A stretch of 64,000 nt of DNA from Corythucha ciliata (taxonomy: Eukaryota; Arthropoda; Insecta; Hemiptera; Tingidae), in NCBI GenBank assembly GCA_038030265.1, contig CM075942.1, positions 68,452,926 to 68,516,925 of the forward strand, written 5' to 3'. Each line of letters starts with the position of its first letter. Within the stretch, counting starts at the first letter, position 1. Below are positions 1 through 11,917 of this stretch, piece after piece. A program made the position numbers and the translations under genes. The notes beneath the pieces are model-generated. The model saw only the letters and a list, made by a program, of their open reading frames with translations, was not told where the DNA came from and made no database searches.

Positions 1-880
1 CTACGATAAACCTTAATTGTACAGCCATGAGAAGCCCCGAGAACGGATGGAAATTGATCTGTCTCGCCCCCTCGCCACGACCGTTTTAATCGGATTTGAA
101 GGCGAGCATGAAATACTAAGATAGCGGGAAGTAGCAGCATTAAAATCAATAGAGGAGGGAGGAACCTCTTTATCGGTCCTTTGCCACTCAATGAGTCTCT
201 AAAAGGGGGTGTGTGGGGGGGGGGGGTATGAAAATTTGTGAGAGTGTTAAGTCGAAATGGGAATGGAGTAGGGATGAAATTAAGGGAAAGCCAAGTGGAA
301 ATTCTGTCTTTTCTTTAACAATAATTTTAGTACACACAGTAAAATTCGGCGTAATTTCGAATTTGGCTTAAAAAATTCCTTTTGATGTATACTTTGAGGA
401 TTCGAAGAGTCCGCAACGATAGAGGGTGGCGAACCTATTTTTAAGGGCGGGTAGACGTTGGCCAACTCACCCCTACAAGGGATAAAAAAAATTGCACAAA
501 CGAGGTGACTAATCTTGTGCAGTTGTGTGTGCTGAGTCGATAAAAATCACCCTTAAGTCAGTGGGCTGATTACTTCTTGAGTTATGGCATAATTTGTACG
601 AAAAAACGTTGTTTTTTGGCTTGATTAGTTTACTAAAATCCTTACGCCCTACATTTAGCGATGAAATCGGTTCACGTGTCGTTTCTGAAGTTCTTTTTGG
701 TGCTGAATTAAATGCGCGATAGCTTGATTCTTTGAGATCAATGTTATCTGAAGTATGAATGAAAATACCCGAAAAAAACACGATTTTTTTCTATGTCTGT
801 AAACCACAACCACTCCGTGTGATTCCTTTTAACCACCTGCCCCTCACCATACACAAAGCGGACGGAGAAGAGACAGAGCT
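1..880. other. No recognisable gene
   Basis: AT-rich sequence with a G run near 217-228. Only short open frames are present and none resembles a known protein. I see no repeat structure until about 900. Confidence 0.5.
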
Positions 881-899
881 CGCTGAGAGTTCTGGGCAT

Positions 900-1015
900 G
901 GCATCCGGTAGTCTGCTTTGAAAATCGGCGATTTCACCACAAAACTGACGAATTCATCCCAAATTTGACGATTTTATACCAAAATAGACGATTTCATGCC
1001 AAAGCTTTTTCTCAA
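900..1015 (-). repeat. Short-period array, family C remnant (inverted)
   Basis: Four to five degenerate units of about 22-24 bp, each with a core like ACGATTTTATACCAAAAT. They are the reverse complement of the family C units near 6650-6700. This suggests a fragment of the same element in opposite orientation. Confidence 0.55.
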
Positions 1016-2090
1016 TTTTAGATACGAATTAGCGCCTTTTTTCTATTTTATCTTCATCGACTTGGCGATGTATTTACATATACATACCAACGAATTCGCG
1101 TTTTGTCAATTGACAAAACGTGAACGGACATGAACGGCACTGAATGGACAGTTTTTTCTGTGCAGTAGCGCTTCTCCCCAATTTTTAGCTGCGGATTAGC
1201 GATTTTTTCCATTTTCGTAGTGAAATTGCACTTTTTATTAATTTTAGAAGCGGATTAGCGCCGCGACGGCGTATTCACGATGAATTAAAACATTTTCCTA
1301 ATTTCAGCCGCGAATTAGCGCACTGTCTTTATTTTAGCATCTATAATTAGCGCTTACTTTTCATTTTAGAAGCGGATTAGCCAGGTATTCACATACAGCG
1401 ATCAATTAGCAATGTTTCTCAATTTTAGCCGTGAATTAGCACATTTTCTTCATTTTTTTGATGACTTCCCATTTAAACACTAATTAGCGCTTTTCCTCAG
1501 CTCAAGCAGTGTGAATTAGCGATACGTTTTCACATTTTTATCAACGAGTTAGTGCGTGTTTTTAAGTTTAGCCGCAGATTAGCGTTGTTTTCATATTTTA
1601 GCTATGATTTAGCGATTTCTCTCCATTTCAGCAGCGAATTAGCGCTTTTTCTGCGTTAACAGCAGATTATAACGCAATTTCTCCATCTCGGCAGCGCTGT
1701 TTCACAATTTAATCAGTGAATTTGTTAGCGAGATGTATTCACATTTAGCCGCGAATTAGCGTTTTTTCTCTATTTTAGCAGCTAATCAGCGATTTTTCTA
1801 AATTTTATCTGTGAATTAGCGCCTTTTCTCCATTTTATCAGCGACGTGACGATGTATACCAACATTATATCGACGAATTGGCGCTATTTTGTCAATTTTG
1901 TCAATTTCAGCCATGAATTTGCCTCCGGAAAGTGCCGATTGGCGTTCTCTCAATATTAATACACAATGGGCAATTTTTCTCAATTTTGCTGAGCATTTTC
2001 GCCAATAAGTATTAGCGATTTTTTTTCGTTGAACAGTGAATTAGCACTTTTATTCATTTTAGGAGCGAATCAGTGATGTATTCGTCCCAT
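1016..2090 (+). repeat. Short-period array, family B
   Basis: About thirty degenerate units of roughly 30-35 bp. The core is GCGAATTAGCG followed by a T-rich tract with CTCAATTTTAGC. The same unit type recurs at 20660, 26590, 34440 and 48510, and inverted at 44100. It has no coding potential. At its right end it runs into a non-repetitive tail, also seen after the array at 27420. Confidence 0.8.
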
Positions 2091-2094
2091 ATTG

Positions 2095-2335
2095 CGTCCC
2101 AGGACGTCCTTGGTCGGGACGCGGGACAAAATTAGCCAAACTAGCTAACTATGACTATCTGGGGTACCCTGGGACAGTTCGCAACCCTACTCATCCAATG
2201 CGCTTGACATCTTGGCAAGCTTGGGGCTATGCTGTTCCTGCTTCCTATCTCAAAGATCTGTTCTGACGTTCGATTGTTGGCTGGACGAACTAAAAAAAAT
2301 GACGATGAGCAAAGAACAAGACGCTTGCGTTTCAC
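2095..2335. repeat. Dispersed repeat, tail of family B element (copy 1)
   Basis: This stretch is closely similar to 27420-27690. The longest shared block (about 2228-2325) includes a run containing CTTCCTATCTCAAAGATC, identical in the two places. In both places it directly follows a family B array, so it is probably one end of the same dispersed element. A short minus-strand open frame here is not convincing as a gene. Confidence 0.7.
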
Positions 2336-2339
2336 AAAT

Positions 2340-2510
2340 CCAGCTCTTGGGTAATTGGTAATTGAAAAAGTAATTCAATTACAGTAATTGTAATTTGTAA
2401 TTATTCGTGGAAGTGAAAAGTAATTGGTAATTTGTAATTAATCCTCTTTTTCGGAAGTAATTTGTAATTTGTAATTTATTACTCAAAAAGCTGTAATTTG
2501 TCCACCCCTG
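2340..2510. mobile_element. hAT-like MITE remnant (TAATT-rich)
   Basis: Dense alternation of GTAATT and TTACAAATT ends at 2510 with GTCCACCCCTG. Its reverse complement, CAGGGGTGGAC, is the usual start of many animal hAT-type terminal inverted repeats. The opposite terminus is not visible, so this is a fragment. The family assignment is inferred from the terminus only. Confidence 0.5.
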
Positions 2511-2639
2511 AGTGTATCAAGTCCTTCAGGCTGCAGGTAACCAAATGCTGGTGATGGGATAGGGGGGAGGGGGTCAGCCAATTGGTGATGTGGGGACGGC
2601 CCATGTTCAAGTTCGTAAACACCAGTGGTCAGCTTACCG

Positions 2640-3910
2640 GTTTAAGTCGCGATTGGCCATATTTTAATTTGTTGAGAAAATAGCCATTTTTTGAAAGACA
2701 CAAATCGTCATTTGCACCATCTGTAGCCTCCGTGAAGAGCGCAAATGATTAGTTTGACAATTTATAAAGCGTTAATTAATAATGGTATGCCATGTTCCCT
2801 TTGTGCCTTTTCATAGAGTGTGAATAGTCAGTTTGCCATTTCTAGTGCACAAATTGTCATTATGGTCACTTATATGGGGAAATAGCTAGTGTGAAATTTT
2901 CGTGGCATGAATTGTCAGATTTGCCATTTAAGGGTCCGAATGGTCAGTTTTGCAGTTTTTAGAGCAGGAATTCCCGGTTTAGCAGTTTTTTAGAGCGAGA
3001 ATGGCCAGCTCAATCCTTTTCTGGGCGCTAAAAGGTCAGTTTGGGCATTTTGAAGCGCGGGAATTGCCTGTTTAGGCATCATCAAGGCGCTAATAAATCG
3101 CTTTTATTTAGCTGTTTTCAGGGCACGTAGGATCAGTATTGACGATTTCAAGGCTTGAATAGCCATAATTGTTATTTTTAGGGCACATAGAGTCAGTTTT
3201 CCCTGTTATAGGCGCGAATAGTACGTCCCAAGCCAAGGCGAGAACGGTCAACTTGGCCTAATCACGGCGCTCGAATGGCCGATTTTGCCCGGAGTCACCT
3301 ATTCAGGCATTTTAGAACGCGATTCGTCAGTTTATCCATTTTTAGAGCTCGTAAAGTCAGTTTATTAGCAATTTTTAGGGTTCAGAACTTCAAATAGTTC
3401 ATCAAGCCAAGGCCGTGGAATTTTGACCACTCCACGATTGTCAATTTTGCCATTTTCAGGGCAGGAATAATCTTTTTAGGCATTTCCAGGGTGCGTGAAG
3501 TCATTTTGGCCCCTTTCAGGACCTCGATAATTAGTCCGTCAAGCCAAAAGCGCGTATTTGGTCACATTAGTCACGAGAATGGACAGTTTGACCATTTCTA
3601 GCGCGCCAATGGTTGATTTAGCTACTTTCGGAGCGCGAATATTGATCTTTTCAGGCATTTTTAGAAGTTCACCAATCGCCAGTTTAGCTATTTTTAGGGC
3701 GCGCCAAGTCAATTTACCCATTTTTAAATTCGAATCGTCGGTTTTGTGTTTTTGGGCGCGAGTTTAGTTAGTTTATAGTGCCGTTTTTATAGTGGGAATA
3801 GCTAGTTTTAATTACTTTTTAGGCAGCAAATGGCTGTCAAGCGATTTTTCTAGTAGATGGAAGCACACCTTTTCTTTAGCCCCTCCCTTGGCAAATCCTG
3901 AATCCTCGTC
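2640..3910 (-). repeat. Short-period array, family A (inverted), left arm of a foldback-like structure
   Basis: About forty units of roughly 30 bp read GCCATTTTTAGGGCGCGAAT with TCAGTTT, the reverse complement of family A. The array ends at 3876-3910 in a terminal motif that, read on the minus strand, is GACGAGGATTCAGGATTT followed by CAAGGGAGGGGC. Distinctive units with GGCTTGACGGACTAA, GGCTTGATGAACTA and CTTGGGACGTACTA appear in the same order as in the array at 5571-6435. The two are therefore inverted copies rather than independent satellites. Confidence 0.8.
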
Positions 3911-3925
3911 TTCTTCCAGAATTTA

Positions 3926-3992
3926 TTTAGGGGTGGGCAACAGCGCCACTAAATCTGCGCTTTCGAGTCTAGGGGAGGGGAGCTGCCTATTC
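3926..3992. repeat. Inner inverted repeat, left copy
   Basis: The stretch from GGGGTGGGCAAC to GGGGAGCTGCC is matched in inverted orientation at 5308-5369. That copy contains GGCAGTTGCCCACCCC and the central word CTAAATCTGCG. A weaker relative lies near 63040-63110. Confidence 0.65.
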
Positions 3993-4033
3993 TGGCCTCC
4001 CTTTTGCTAAACCCATGATTGTTTCCTTGTTGT

Positions 4034-4165
4034 TATGTCCGTTTCATTGTTTCTTGAGTGCTACACTTTTGAAGGAAGTCATCTGGTTTCATTCAATGTT
4101 TCAAGTAAGTCAATGAGATCACATGATTTTCAACACTAGTGCAACACTAGAAAAACAATGGAAGC
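4034..4165 (+). mobile_element. MITE copy A
   Basis: About 132 bp with imperfect terminal inverted repeats (GTCCGTTTCATTGTTT near the left end, AAACAATGGAA at the right). It is clearly related to the better preserved copy at 4486-4615 and to an inverted copy at 4367-4488. It has no coding capacity. Confidence 0.65.
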
Positions 4166-4366
4166 TACTGTACCCGTGCAACAAGAAGCTGCCTACCAAG
4201 TAGGTATCACCCGAATTATCACCGGTTTCGGGCGGACAAGCCCGAAGTCACCAATTTATAGTGGAACTGAACGGTTAAATAATAAAATTGGATTTATTCA
4301 CTATGAAATAAAAAAGTGGACCGCGAGAAAACAGGGAAACTCTAAAGTAGAAATTAAATGGTCTCT

Positions 4367-4488
4367 TCCATCGATTTGCTAGTGCTGCACCAGTGTAGAG
4401 AGACATGTGATCTCGCTGAATTGTTTTAAATATTTAATGAAACGAGATAACTTTCTTCAAAAGTGTGGCACTCCCGAAGCAATAGGTC
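4367..4488 (-). mobile_element. MITE copy B (inverted)
   Basis: The reverse complement of copies A and C is recognisable by TTGCTAGTGCTGCACCAGTG at the left and AAGTGTGGCACTC at the right. Its right edge abuts or overlaps the left edge of copy C. The ends are eroded. Confidence 0.6.
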
Positions 4489-4615
4489 CGTTCCATTGTT
4501 TGGCGAGTGCTACACTTTTGAAGAAAATCTGGTTTCATTTAATTTTCCAAAATAAGTCATGAGATCACATTACTTTATACACTAGTGCAGCACTAGCAAA
4601 ACAATGGAACGGACC
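4486..4615 (+). mobile_element. MITE copy C, TA-flanked
   Basis: About 130 bp with near-perfect terminal inverted repeats of about 30 bp. It starts GGTCCGTTCCATTGTTT and ends AAACAATGGAACGGACC. It is flanked by TA on both sides, which would fit a Tc1/mariner-type target duplication. It is non-autonomous, with no open frame. The superfamily is inferred only from the TA. Confidence 0.7.
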
Positions 4616-4869
4616 TAAAGTTATTTATCTTTTTTTATAAACGATTTTCACAGATTTTTAGGTCCCATTGATCTCTTGAGAAAATAAGTCACTGTATCTC
4701 AACCACCGGAACTTCAACAATGATATAAGCTGAAATTTCCTAAAATAGACGTGGCAACACCTAGAGGTGTGACGTGACAGCTTTTGTTGGTCACAGTGAC
4801 AACTAGCTCCGGTGACTGTGCAGTCACTGTGACAAAAACCAGTGATTTTGTCACTTGAGTGACTACTGA

Positions 4870-5007
4870 GGGCCTGTTCTATAACTTTTTAATGTCACTA
4901 TCACTGTTTGTTTCCACCCGTCCTCCCAATCAACATGTGATTTAATTTGGGGCGGACGGTTGGAAAAGGATATTCCTAGGAACCCTGAAATCTTACGGGA
5001 CAGGCCC
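4870..5007. mobile_element. Possible MITE with short inverted ends
   Basis: The left end is GGGCCTGTTCTATAA and the right end TTACGGGACAGGCCC, giving a 138-bp unit with imperfect inverted ends. There is no coding capacity. A 2-bp or longer target duplication is not obvious. Confidence 0.35.
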
Positions 5008-5307
5008 CCTGTAGCAGTTCGTTTAAGCAAATGCCTAATGTTACCGGACTCGCCGGTATCTGTGTGAATTTCATTCCCAGACCCAACAAACCCTATTTAT
5101 AGGGCAAATGAGAGACACGATTTCGCAAATCAATCTTGATTGCATCGGTTATAAAAAAAATATATAATTCTTTTTTTAACTTTATCCGTGGAAAACTCCT
5201 ATGAACGGCGAACCCACAGCCTCAAATGCAAACATGAAGGTGAGTCATGGATCAAAAACTGCAATGCACAAATAGGAACATAGTCATAGCCAGAGGGGGG
5301 CATGGCT

Positions 5308-5369
5308 AGGCAGCTGCCCTCTCCTAGACTCAAAAACGCAGATTTAGTGGGGCAGTTGCCCACCCCTAA
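5308..5369. repeat. Inner inverted repeat, right copy
   Basis: Inverted match to 3926-3992. Together with the flanking family A arrays it extends the left and right arms of the foldback-like structure inwards. Confidence 0.65.
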
Positions 5370-5570
5370 TTGCATTCTGAAAGTACAAATCTTTCAGGAT
5401 AATCACATTGTGTTTCGTCGGCGCTCACTAAAAAAATAACTTCACGGATTTCACTAATGAAAAATAAATTTCAACGGGTTTTGTCGCTCACAAAACGGAT
5501 ATCGCAAGGGTGACATAATTCAAAGACCAAATTCGCCGTTTTTGCGTCCTAGAATACCATTTTCGCAGAC

Positions 5571-6435
5571 AGACGCGGATTCAGTATTTGCTCAAGAGAG
5601 GTGCTAGAGAAATGGCGTGGTTCGCTCTACTAAAACTGGTTTGGCAGCCTTTTCACTGCCTAAAAATTTTTAAAACTAGCTATTTGCACTATAAAAACGG
5701 CTAAAGTAACTAAACTCACGCCTAAAAATACAAAACTGTCGATTCGCGTTTTGAAAATGGCTAAAACTGGACTTAACGTGACCTAAAAATTGGTGGCGAC
5801 TGGTGAACTTCTGAAAATCCCTAAAAAGATCATGATTACCGCCCGAAAGTAGCTAAATCGACCATTCGTGCGCTAAAATTGATCAGACTGGCCGTTCTTG
5901 AGCCAAATATGACCATAATGCGCGCTTTTGGCTTGACGGACTAATGAAGCCCTGAAAACGGCCAAAATGACTTCACGTGCCCTGGAAATGCCTAAAAAAG
6001 ATTATTCCCTCCCTGAAAATGGCAAAATCGACAATTTTCGCACCAGGAATGGTCAAACTTCATGGCCTTGGCTTGATGGACTAGGTATTTGAGCCCTGAA
6101 AATGGCAAAACTGACGATTCGTGTCTTTAAAATGGCTAAAATTACTATATTTGAACCCTAGAAATTGCCGAATTTACTTTACGAGCTCTACAAATAGATT
6201 TCCTGACGAATCGAGCTCTAAAAATGTCTGAACAAGTGACTCCTGCCCTGAAAATGGCAAAATAGACCATTCGGAGCGCCGAAAATGGTCAACGTGGCTG
6301 TTCTCGTTTTGACTTGGGACGTACTATTCGCTCCTATAACTGGAAAGACTGTGCGCCCTAAAAATGACAACTATAGCTATTCAAGCCTTGAAATCGTCAA
6401 AGCTGACTCTATGTACCCTGAAAAGCTGTGCCCAA
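5571..6435 (+). repeat. Short-period array, family A, right arm of a foldback-like structure
   Basis: Begins with AGACGCGGATTCAG at 5571, then about 28 units of roughly 30 bp with the core AAAATGGCTAAACTGAC followed by a variable CGATTCGCGCC-like part. The marker units GGCTTGACGGACTAA (about 5935), GGCTTGATGGACTA (about 6070) and CTTGGGACGTACTA (about 6310) mirror the order and spacing in the inverted array at 3105-3910. Near 6350-6430 the match to 3105-3190 is especially close. Confidence 0.8.
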
Positions 6436-7460
6436 CAAAGTAAATAAATGTCAATTTTGAAGTAAAATATTCAGTTTTGAGGTAAAGTGATATTTTTTGG
6501 GTGGAACCGCAAGTTTCAGGGTAAAATCGTCAGTTTAAAAACGTCTTTGGGATGAAATCGTAAGTTTTGGAATTAAAACAGTCAGTTTTGGGGTAAAATG
6601 ACCAGTTTTGTATTAACGTCATCAGTTATGAGGCAACACGTCAGCTTCGGCGTGAAATCGTCTGTTTTGGTATAAAATCGTCACTTTTGCGATGAATTTG
6701 TCACTTTTTGTGTGTGTGAAATCACCTGTATTCAAGGCAGAATGGCTTAAAATCACCCGTTTTGAGGAAAACTTGAGTTAAAGTGTGACATTGTCAGTTT
6801 TAGAGTAAATTATCTAATTTTGAGGGGAAATTGTCGTTTCGGGTGTAAATGGAACAGTAAAGTTTAGTTTTAGGTTAAAATCGCCAGTTTTGTGGTACCA
6901 TCTTCATTTGGAGGGGGAGGCCATATCAGCTTTGGCCAGGAATTGTACGTTTTTTTTTTTTTTTACTGAAATCGCCAATTCAAGGATAAAATCGGCAGTT
7001 TTAGTACTGAGTGGTCTGTTAATTGCAATTAAAATCATTCGTTTCTGATCTTTTAGGTTAAACCCGCCATTTTTAGGCGGAATTCACCAGTTTTGGGGGT
7101 AAAGACTTGAATTTTAAAAGTTGTACTGTGAAATTTTTAGATTAGGCGTGAACACTTTGTGTCTTTGGCGTAGAAACGTCAGTTTTGAAGTAAAATATTC
7201 AGTTATACTAGAGTTAAGTATTCAGTTTTTTTGTTGAAAAACGTCAGTTTTGAGTTAAAACCCGTTATTGTTTGGATAAAAAATGTTGAACTTTATGTAT
7301 TTCAGACAAGACGTTGATGAAAAGTCGGTCACCCTGTACATTTAAATGCCATTTATCGATTTCCCAGGGAAATCGAATTGTCTGTTAATAGAAAAAGTTT
7401 GAATAGAATTGTCAGTTTTTGGATAGAAAATCAGGAATAGAAGGCTAAAACAGATAATTT
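6436..7460 (+). repeat. Short-period array, family C
   Basis: About forty degenerate units of 20-25 bp with the core TAAAATCGTCAGTTTTGGGG. The array follows directly on family A. It shares the word TCGTCAGTTT with the reverse complement of family A, so the two may be related. Confidence 0.75.
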
Positions 7461-9880
7461 CCGAACGAAGATGTTAGTTTTCGATGGACGACCCTTTTTT
7501 GTGAAAACTCAGTTTCCGGGGAACAATTTCACGATTTATTGCGCTACCAGTTCCTTTGTTGGGGTCTCTAGTTTCCATAACGTCCCTTGGTCAAGGGCTG
7601 GCTACGCCCCTGACTAGGAAGGTGTTTTTAAAAAAAATAAAATTATACAAGATCACTGTAGCACAGGTCTTGGAAAACGAAGTGAAAAAAAAAAATATTA
7701 CCGACCTACACTGAAGGTTCAATTCCAAGTCCAAGAAAAAAAGTCAACAGACGAGGGATAGACTTGGGGAGATTGCTCCTGAGTTCATTGGGGCGATAGA
7801 AGGTTAGGTGACGGCTCCAATTTTAATTCAAGAGACTCTAGCGCAGTGAAGCGATAGAAGTGACGAATGAAGAGGCGATTATAGGTGAAAAAGAATGTCA
7901 CCGTTAAAGGGTCGGAACGGTGATTTCAATGTGGTCGTCACCGGAGCCAACAGTGACGGAGTAGTAACAGTGACAAAATCACAGACAGTGAAATCACACC
8001 TCACCTCTAGCAACACCGCATAATGTGACGAGTGACCTTGACCGCAAGTGCAGTGTTGAAGTAGGAGTCTCTCTTTCCAACACCCACCCATGGTTGGTGG
8101 CGCGCGGGGGTGTTCTATTTTATTCACGATTTTTCTGTTTCGGTCGCTAATTGTTACCCGACCGTGAATCTAAAAAATGTTTTGGAGTCAGTAACTTATC
8201 CTGAAAGTGGGCTGTACATGATTTTTCCAAATTTATAAAAAATCGAAATTTTGTTTGTCTGATTTAGGGGTTACGAGGTGAAATCTAAAGAAAGGTTAAC
8301 GACGCGAATTATAGATTTATTACCCGAGTAAAATCCATTTTTCAAAATTAAAATCGGACCATTTTTGGAGCCGTGAGGAGTGCCGCCGCAGCGCCTATAT
8401 TCCCTCTCACTTGCACACTTGTCATCCCCTTTCGCCTTAAATTCCGCCCGCATTGCTTTAATCTCGTTTAAGATTTCGGCCGTCATTATTTTGATTAAAT
8501 GTACGCTATGTATTTCCTTTCTGTTATCGCACCGCGACGGTGAGAGCCGAAGGTAGAAGTCCAATGAGCTCGAACGAAATAAAAGTGAAACACAACTTAT
8601 GATTGTCTTTAAACTTGATTATTTTCCACGACCGAGGGATTAAAACACTTATACTGGGACGAGAATGCACTAAACAACTCTTTTGACTTCAGAAGCTGCG
8701 AAAAATTGGGCCCTCAAACACCGTAAGAGGAAAAAAGACGATTGTTTTGAGGAGCAGCTTTGACGCACAACCTTTCCGTACGGAAGACAAATCAAGTGAT
8801 ATTGACGATTACATAATTATAATACAACATTATAATTATAGCAAGCGGAAAAATTGAATAAAAATGAAGCTAGAGTCAATTCACCGTCACCCTCAGCATC
8901 TGATTCGGCTAAAAAAAAGCGATAGAATGCGACAGGGACGAAGCAGTTTCGGTTTTAAGAATATACTTGTGCTGAGGCTACTTACACTGTAGGGGGAGGG
9001 GAGGCTCCACAATTGTCTTCCAGAGGCCACCTGAGGCTCTATTACAGTGGGAAAGGTGAAACAATTTTCCCTATTATAAAATTAATTGAAATCCTCGTTT
9101 TTAGCTCATTTAACTGAATTGTTCGTTTAATGCATTCGACCTGTTTCGCAAATAGGTCCAGTCTTCAATTAGTCGTCACCTAGTATTTGAATGATAGGAA
9201 ATTCGTGTTCAATTTTGCGTAGAACAAGCTTTTGTACTATACAAAAAAGCCAACGGCCGGATGCGTCAGAATTCCGAAGTGAGCTTAATTGAAGTGAAGA
9301 GGTGACAGTGGGGTGAAATAAATTGAGGGATTGAATCAGTTATCACTTTTCAGTTATACCTCATACCGGACGAATCTCGAAAATGCGTAAATATCGACCA
9401 AAATGCTTCACGTTCTACTCCCCTCCGGGAGCAGAAAAAATGTTCGACTATGAAACTTGTTTGATTTCTTCTGATATCGCTTCACAATTTACACGAAGCT
9501 CTACGTGATACAATTTTCCTGGCAATATCGCGAGCAATCTCTTCAAAAAAATAACAAAAATTAATCACGGAACAAGTGTTTTTTATGAAATTTTGCGCTT
9601 AAAAGAACGCGTTCATTCACCAATTATATCTAAAACTTTTTTCGAAATGTAGAAGCATAAGTTCAAAAAAACAGTTTATTTATTGAATGTCTTATCGGGA
9701 ACAGAAAATCTTTTCTATGGCACTCAACTGCATGCATACCATTTCCTTCCAGATTTATAGTTGAACTCAAAACGACTCGGCTTGGTGCCAACTAAAAATA
9801 AACCCTTGATACATATTTCCGTCCTACATCATTGCTCTCTTGTCTTTAATTCATGTGATCCACAATAGCTTTTGTTCATC
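7461..9880. other. No recognisable gene
   Basis: Open frames here are short and unlike known proteins. Near 7594-7612 is GGCTGGCTACGCCCCTGAC, the inverse of a CAGGGGCGTAGCC-type DNA-transposon terminus. A GTGAC-rich patch at 7900-8040 resembles one at 4760-4865. Nothing else is supported. Confidence 0.4.
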
Positions 9881-11200
9881 AGGGGCGGATTGAAGGTAAA
9901 ATGATTGGAGGGGCTTAGCCCTGAGCTCATGATCCCCCCCCCTTCTCATAGATCAATTCAAATTCCAAATTTGTCGATTTTTGCTCTCCGAACGAATTTC
10001 AAAAGTTTTCCTCGCTCAAAACGTCAATGTCATAGAATTGACTCCCTAAAAAGCCAATTTGCACCACTCAAAAAAAGCCCAACGGACTTCACGCGGCCTA
10101 AAAGTGGCTGGACTGACGGTTCGTGCAGCCCTGAAAATGCATGAAAAGATCATGAATCCCGCTGTGAAACTGGCTAAATGTTCCATTCTCGAGCTACGAC
10201 TAGCTAAACCTAGCGATTCCCGCTATAAAAGTAGCCAAGCTGACGTATTGCGCTCTAAAAGAGGGCAAACTAACAATTCACGCTCCACAAATCCCTAAAC
10301 AGAAAATTCCTGTCATAAATATTCCGAAATCAACCATTTGCGTGCCAAGAATGCCCTAACTGAGACCATTCGGGCGTTGGCTTGACGGGACTAATTGCGT
10401 CCTTTAAAAAAAGCAAAACTGACGATTTGCGTTTGTTATAAATGGGCCAACAGACTTTATACGAACTCTAAAAATAGAAAAACTGACAGCTCGTGCTCTG
10501 AAAATATCACACTGGCTATTCACTCTGTATAAATGACTATGCTGACCATTCGCACCCCATGAATGGCGTGACGGACTATTCGCAACTTTAAAAATGGCAG
10601 AACTGAATGATTGCGTTCTCTAAATGGTTAAACTAATAATTCACGCAATGAAAATATCAAAACTGAGTATGTAACGTACAATTTACTGAAATAACGGATT
10701 CATGCCCTAGAAATGGCCATACTGGCAGCGTTAAAATTGCCAAACGGGCTATTCACGCCCTATAAAATTGGTAAAACTGACTCATTGCGGCCTACGATGA
10801 ATGCTCAAACTGACAATTCGAACTTTAAAAATCCTTAAGCAGATGATTCATGTCCTGAAAATGGCAAAATTGGCCATTCGCGCGTCAGAAATAGCCATAC
10901 TGAGCCTTCACGCCTTGAAAATGTCTAAACTGACGATCCTGGCCTTAAAAACTGGCTGTTTACGCCCTGTAAATGGCAAGCATAACTCGTACCAGCAATT
11001 CACGGTATAAAAATGGCCTAAGTGATCGTTTGTGCTCTACGAAGAGGCTAAACGGACGATTCGCGCCTTCAAAGTGGCTATCTGCACCCAATAAATGGCC
11101 AAACAGGGCTATGCGCCCATCTAGCGATAAACTGACTACTTGTGATTGCGCACCGAGCATGGGCCGTCCTCACTGAACCCCTCCCCCCCCCACCAACCAG
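9881..11200 (+). repeat. Short-period array, family A (second locus)
   Basis: Opens with CAGGGGCGGATTGAAGG, then units of about 30 bp with the core AAAATGGCTAAACTGAC. A marker unit GGCTTGACGGGACTAA lies about 497 bp from the start, close to the spacing of one marker in the 5571 array. The neighbouring units also match, so the arrays are colinear. Near 11158 the word ATGGGCCGTCCTCAC echoes an inverted copy near 2590. Open frames on either strand are by-products of the repeats. Confidence 0.75.
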
Positions 11201-11239
11201 CGTTAGCTACTTGGACTGGATAAAAGTTTTGATTTGATC

Positions 11240-11760
11240 TAAATTGCTATAAAATTGCTTGATTGGCAAATCACGCCCTAAAAAAGGCTAAATGTGCTAA
11301 TTCGTGCCTGTGAAATGGCAAAACTTACCATTCGTAGTGCAAAAATGGACAAACTGAGCCACCACGCCTAGAAAATGGCTAAAAATGCAGACGATCTGGG
11401 CCCTAAAAGTATCAGAACTATTAGTTTTCGTATTCGAAATGCCTTAACTGACGATTCATGCAATTAAAATGCCTAATGTGCCTTGGGCCTAAAAAAGCAA
11501 TTTCACGGATTTCACTGCGTACCCTAAAATTGACTTTAAGAACGATTCGTCCCCTGGAAATAGTCAAACGGACTCTTCACGCCTTAAAAATAGCTAAAAT
11601 GACGATTCGCGCCTTGGCAATACCTAAAATGACGACTCTCATGAAAATGACCAAAAAAGCCTTCCCGGGCCATTGAAAATGGCTGAACTGACGATTCGAG
11701 CTCTGAATCAATCAAACACCTTAAAAAGTTCAATATTCAAAGTTTCGGTCTAAAAATGGT
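11240..11760 (+). repeat. Short-period array, family A (continuation)
   Basis: Further units of about 30 bp (AAAATGGCTGAACTGACGAT type) after a 40-60 bp C-rich break near 11180-11230. They end where the LINE fragment begins at about 11918. Confidence 0.7.
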
Positions 11761-11917
11761 CAAACTGGTCATTCGTGTTCTTTGGAAAGCGCCGGAGACA
11801 ACGACAATTCGTCCCTTGAAAGTGGTAGAACAGACTGGACAAGCCCTAAAACGAGCTGCTGGTCGTATTGACAATTCATGTCCCCCCCCCCCTCCATCCA
11901 CAACAATGACTATACTG

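Noticed and set aside
4158..4382. 74-codon plus-strand frame
   Set aside because: It overlaps MITE copies A and B and resembles no protein.
5571..6435. Arrays with a conserved core and variable spacer look superficially like CRISPR
   Set aside because: Cores are degenerate, spacers are only about 10 bp and similar to one another, the genome is eukaryotic and no cas genes are present.
10801..11176. Open frames of 65-70 codons on both strands
   Set aside because: Produced by family A repeats; no domain and no codon bias.
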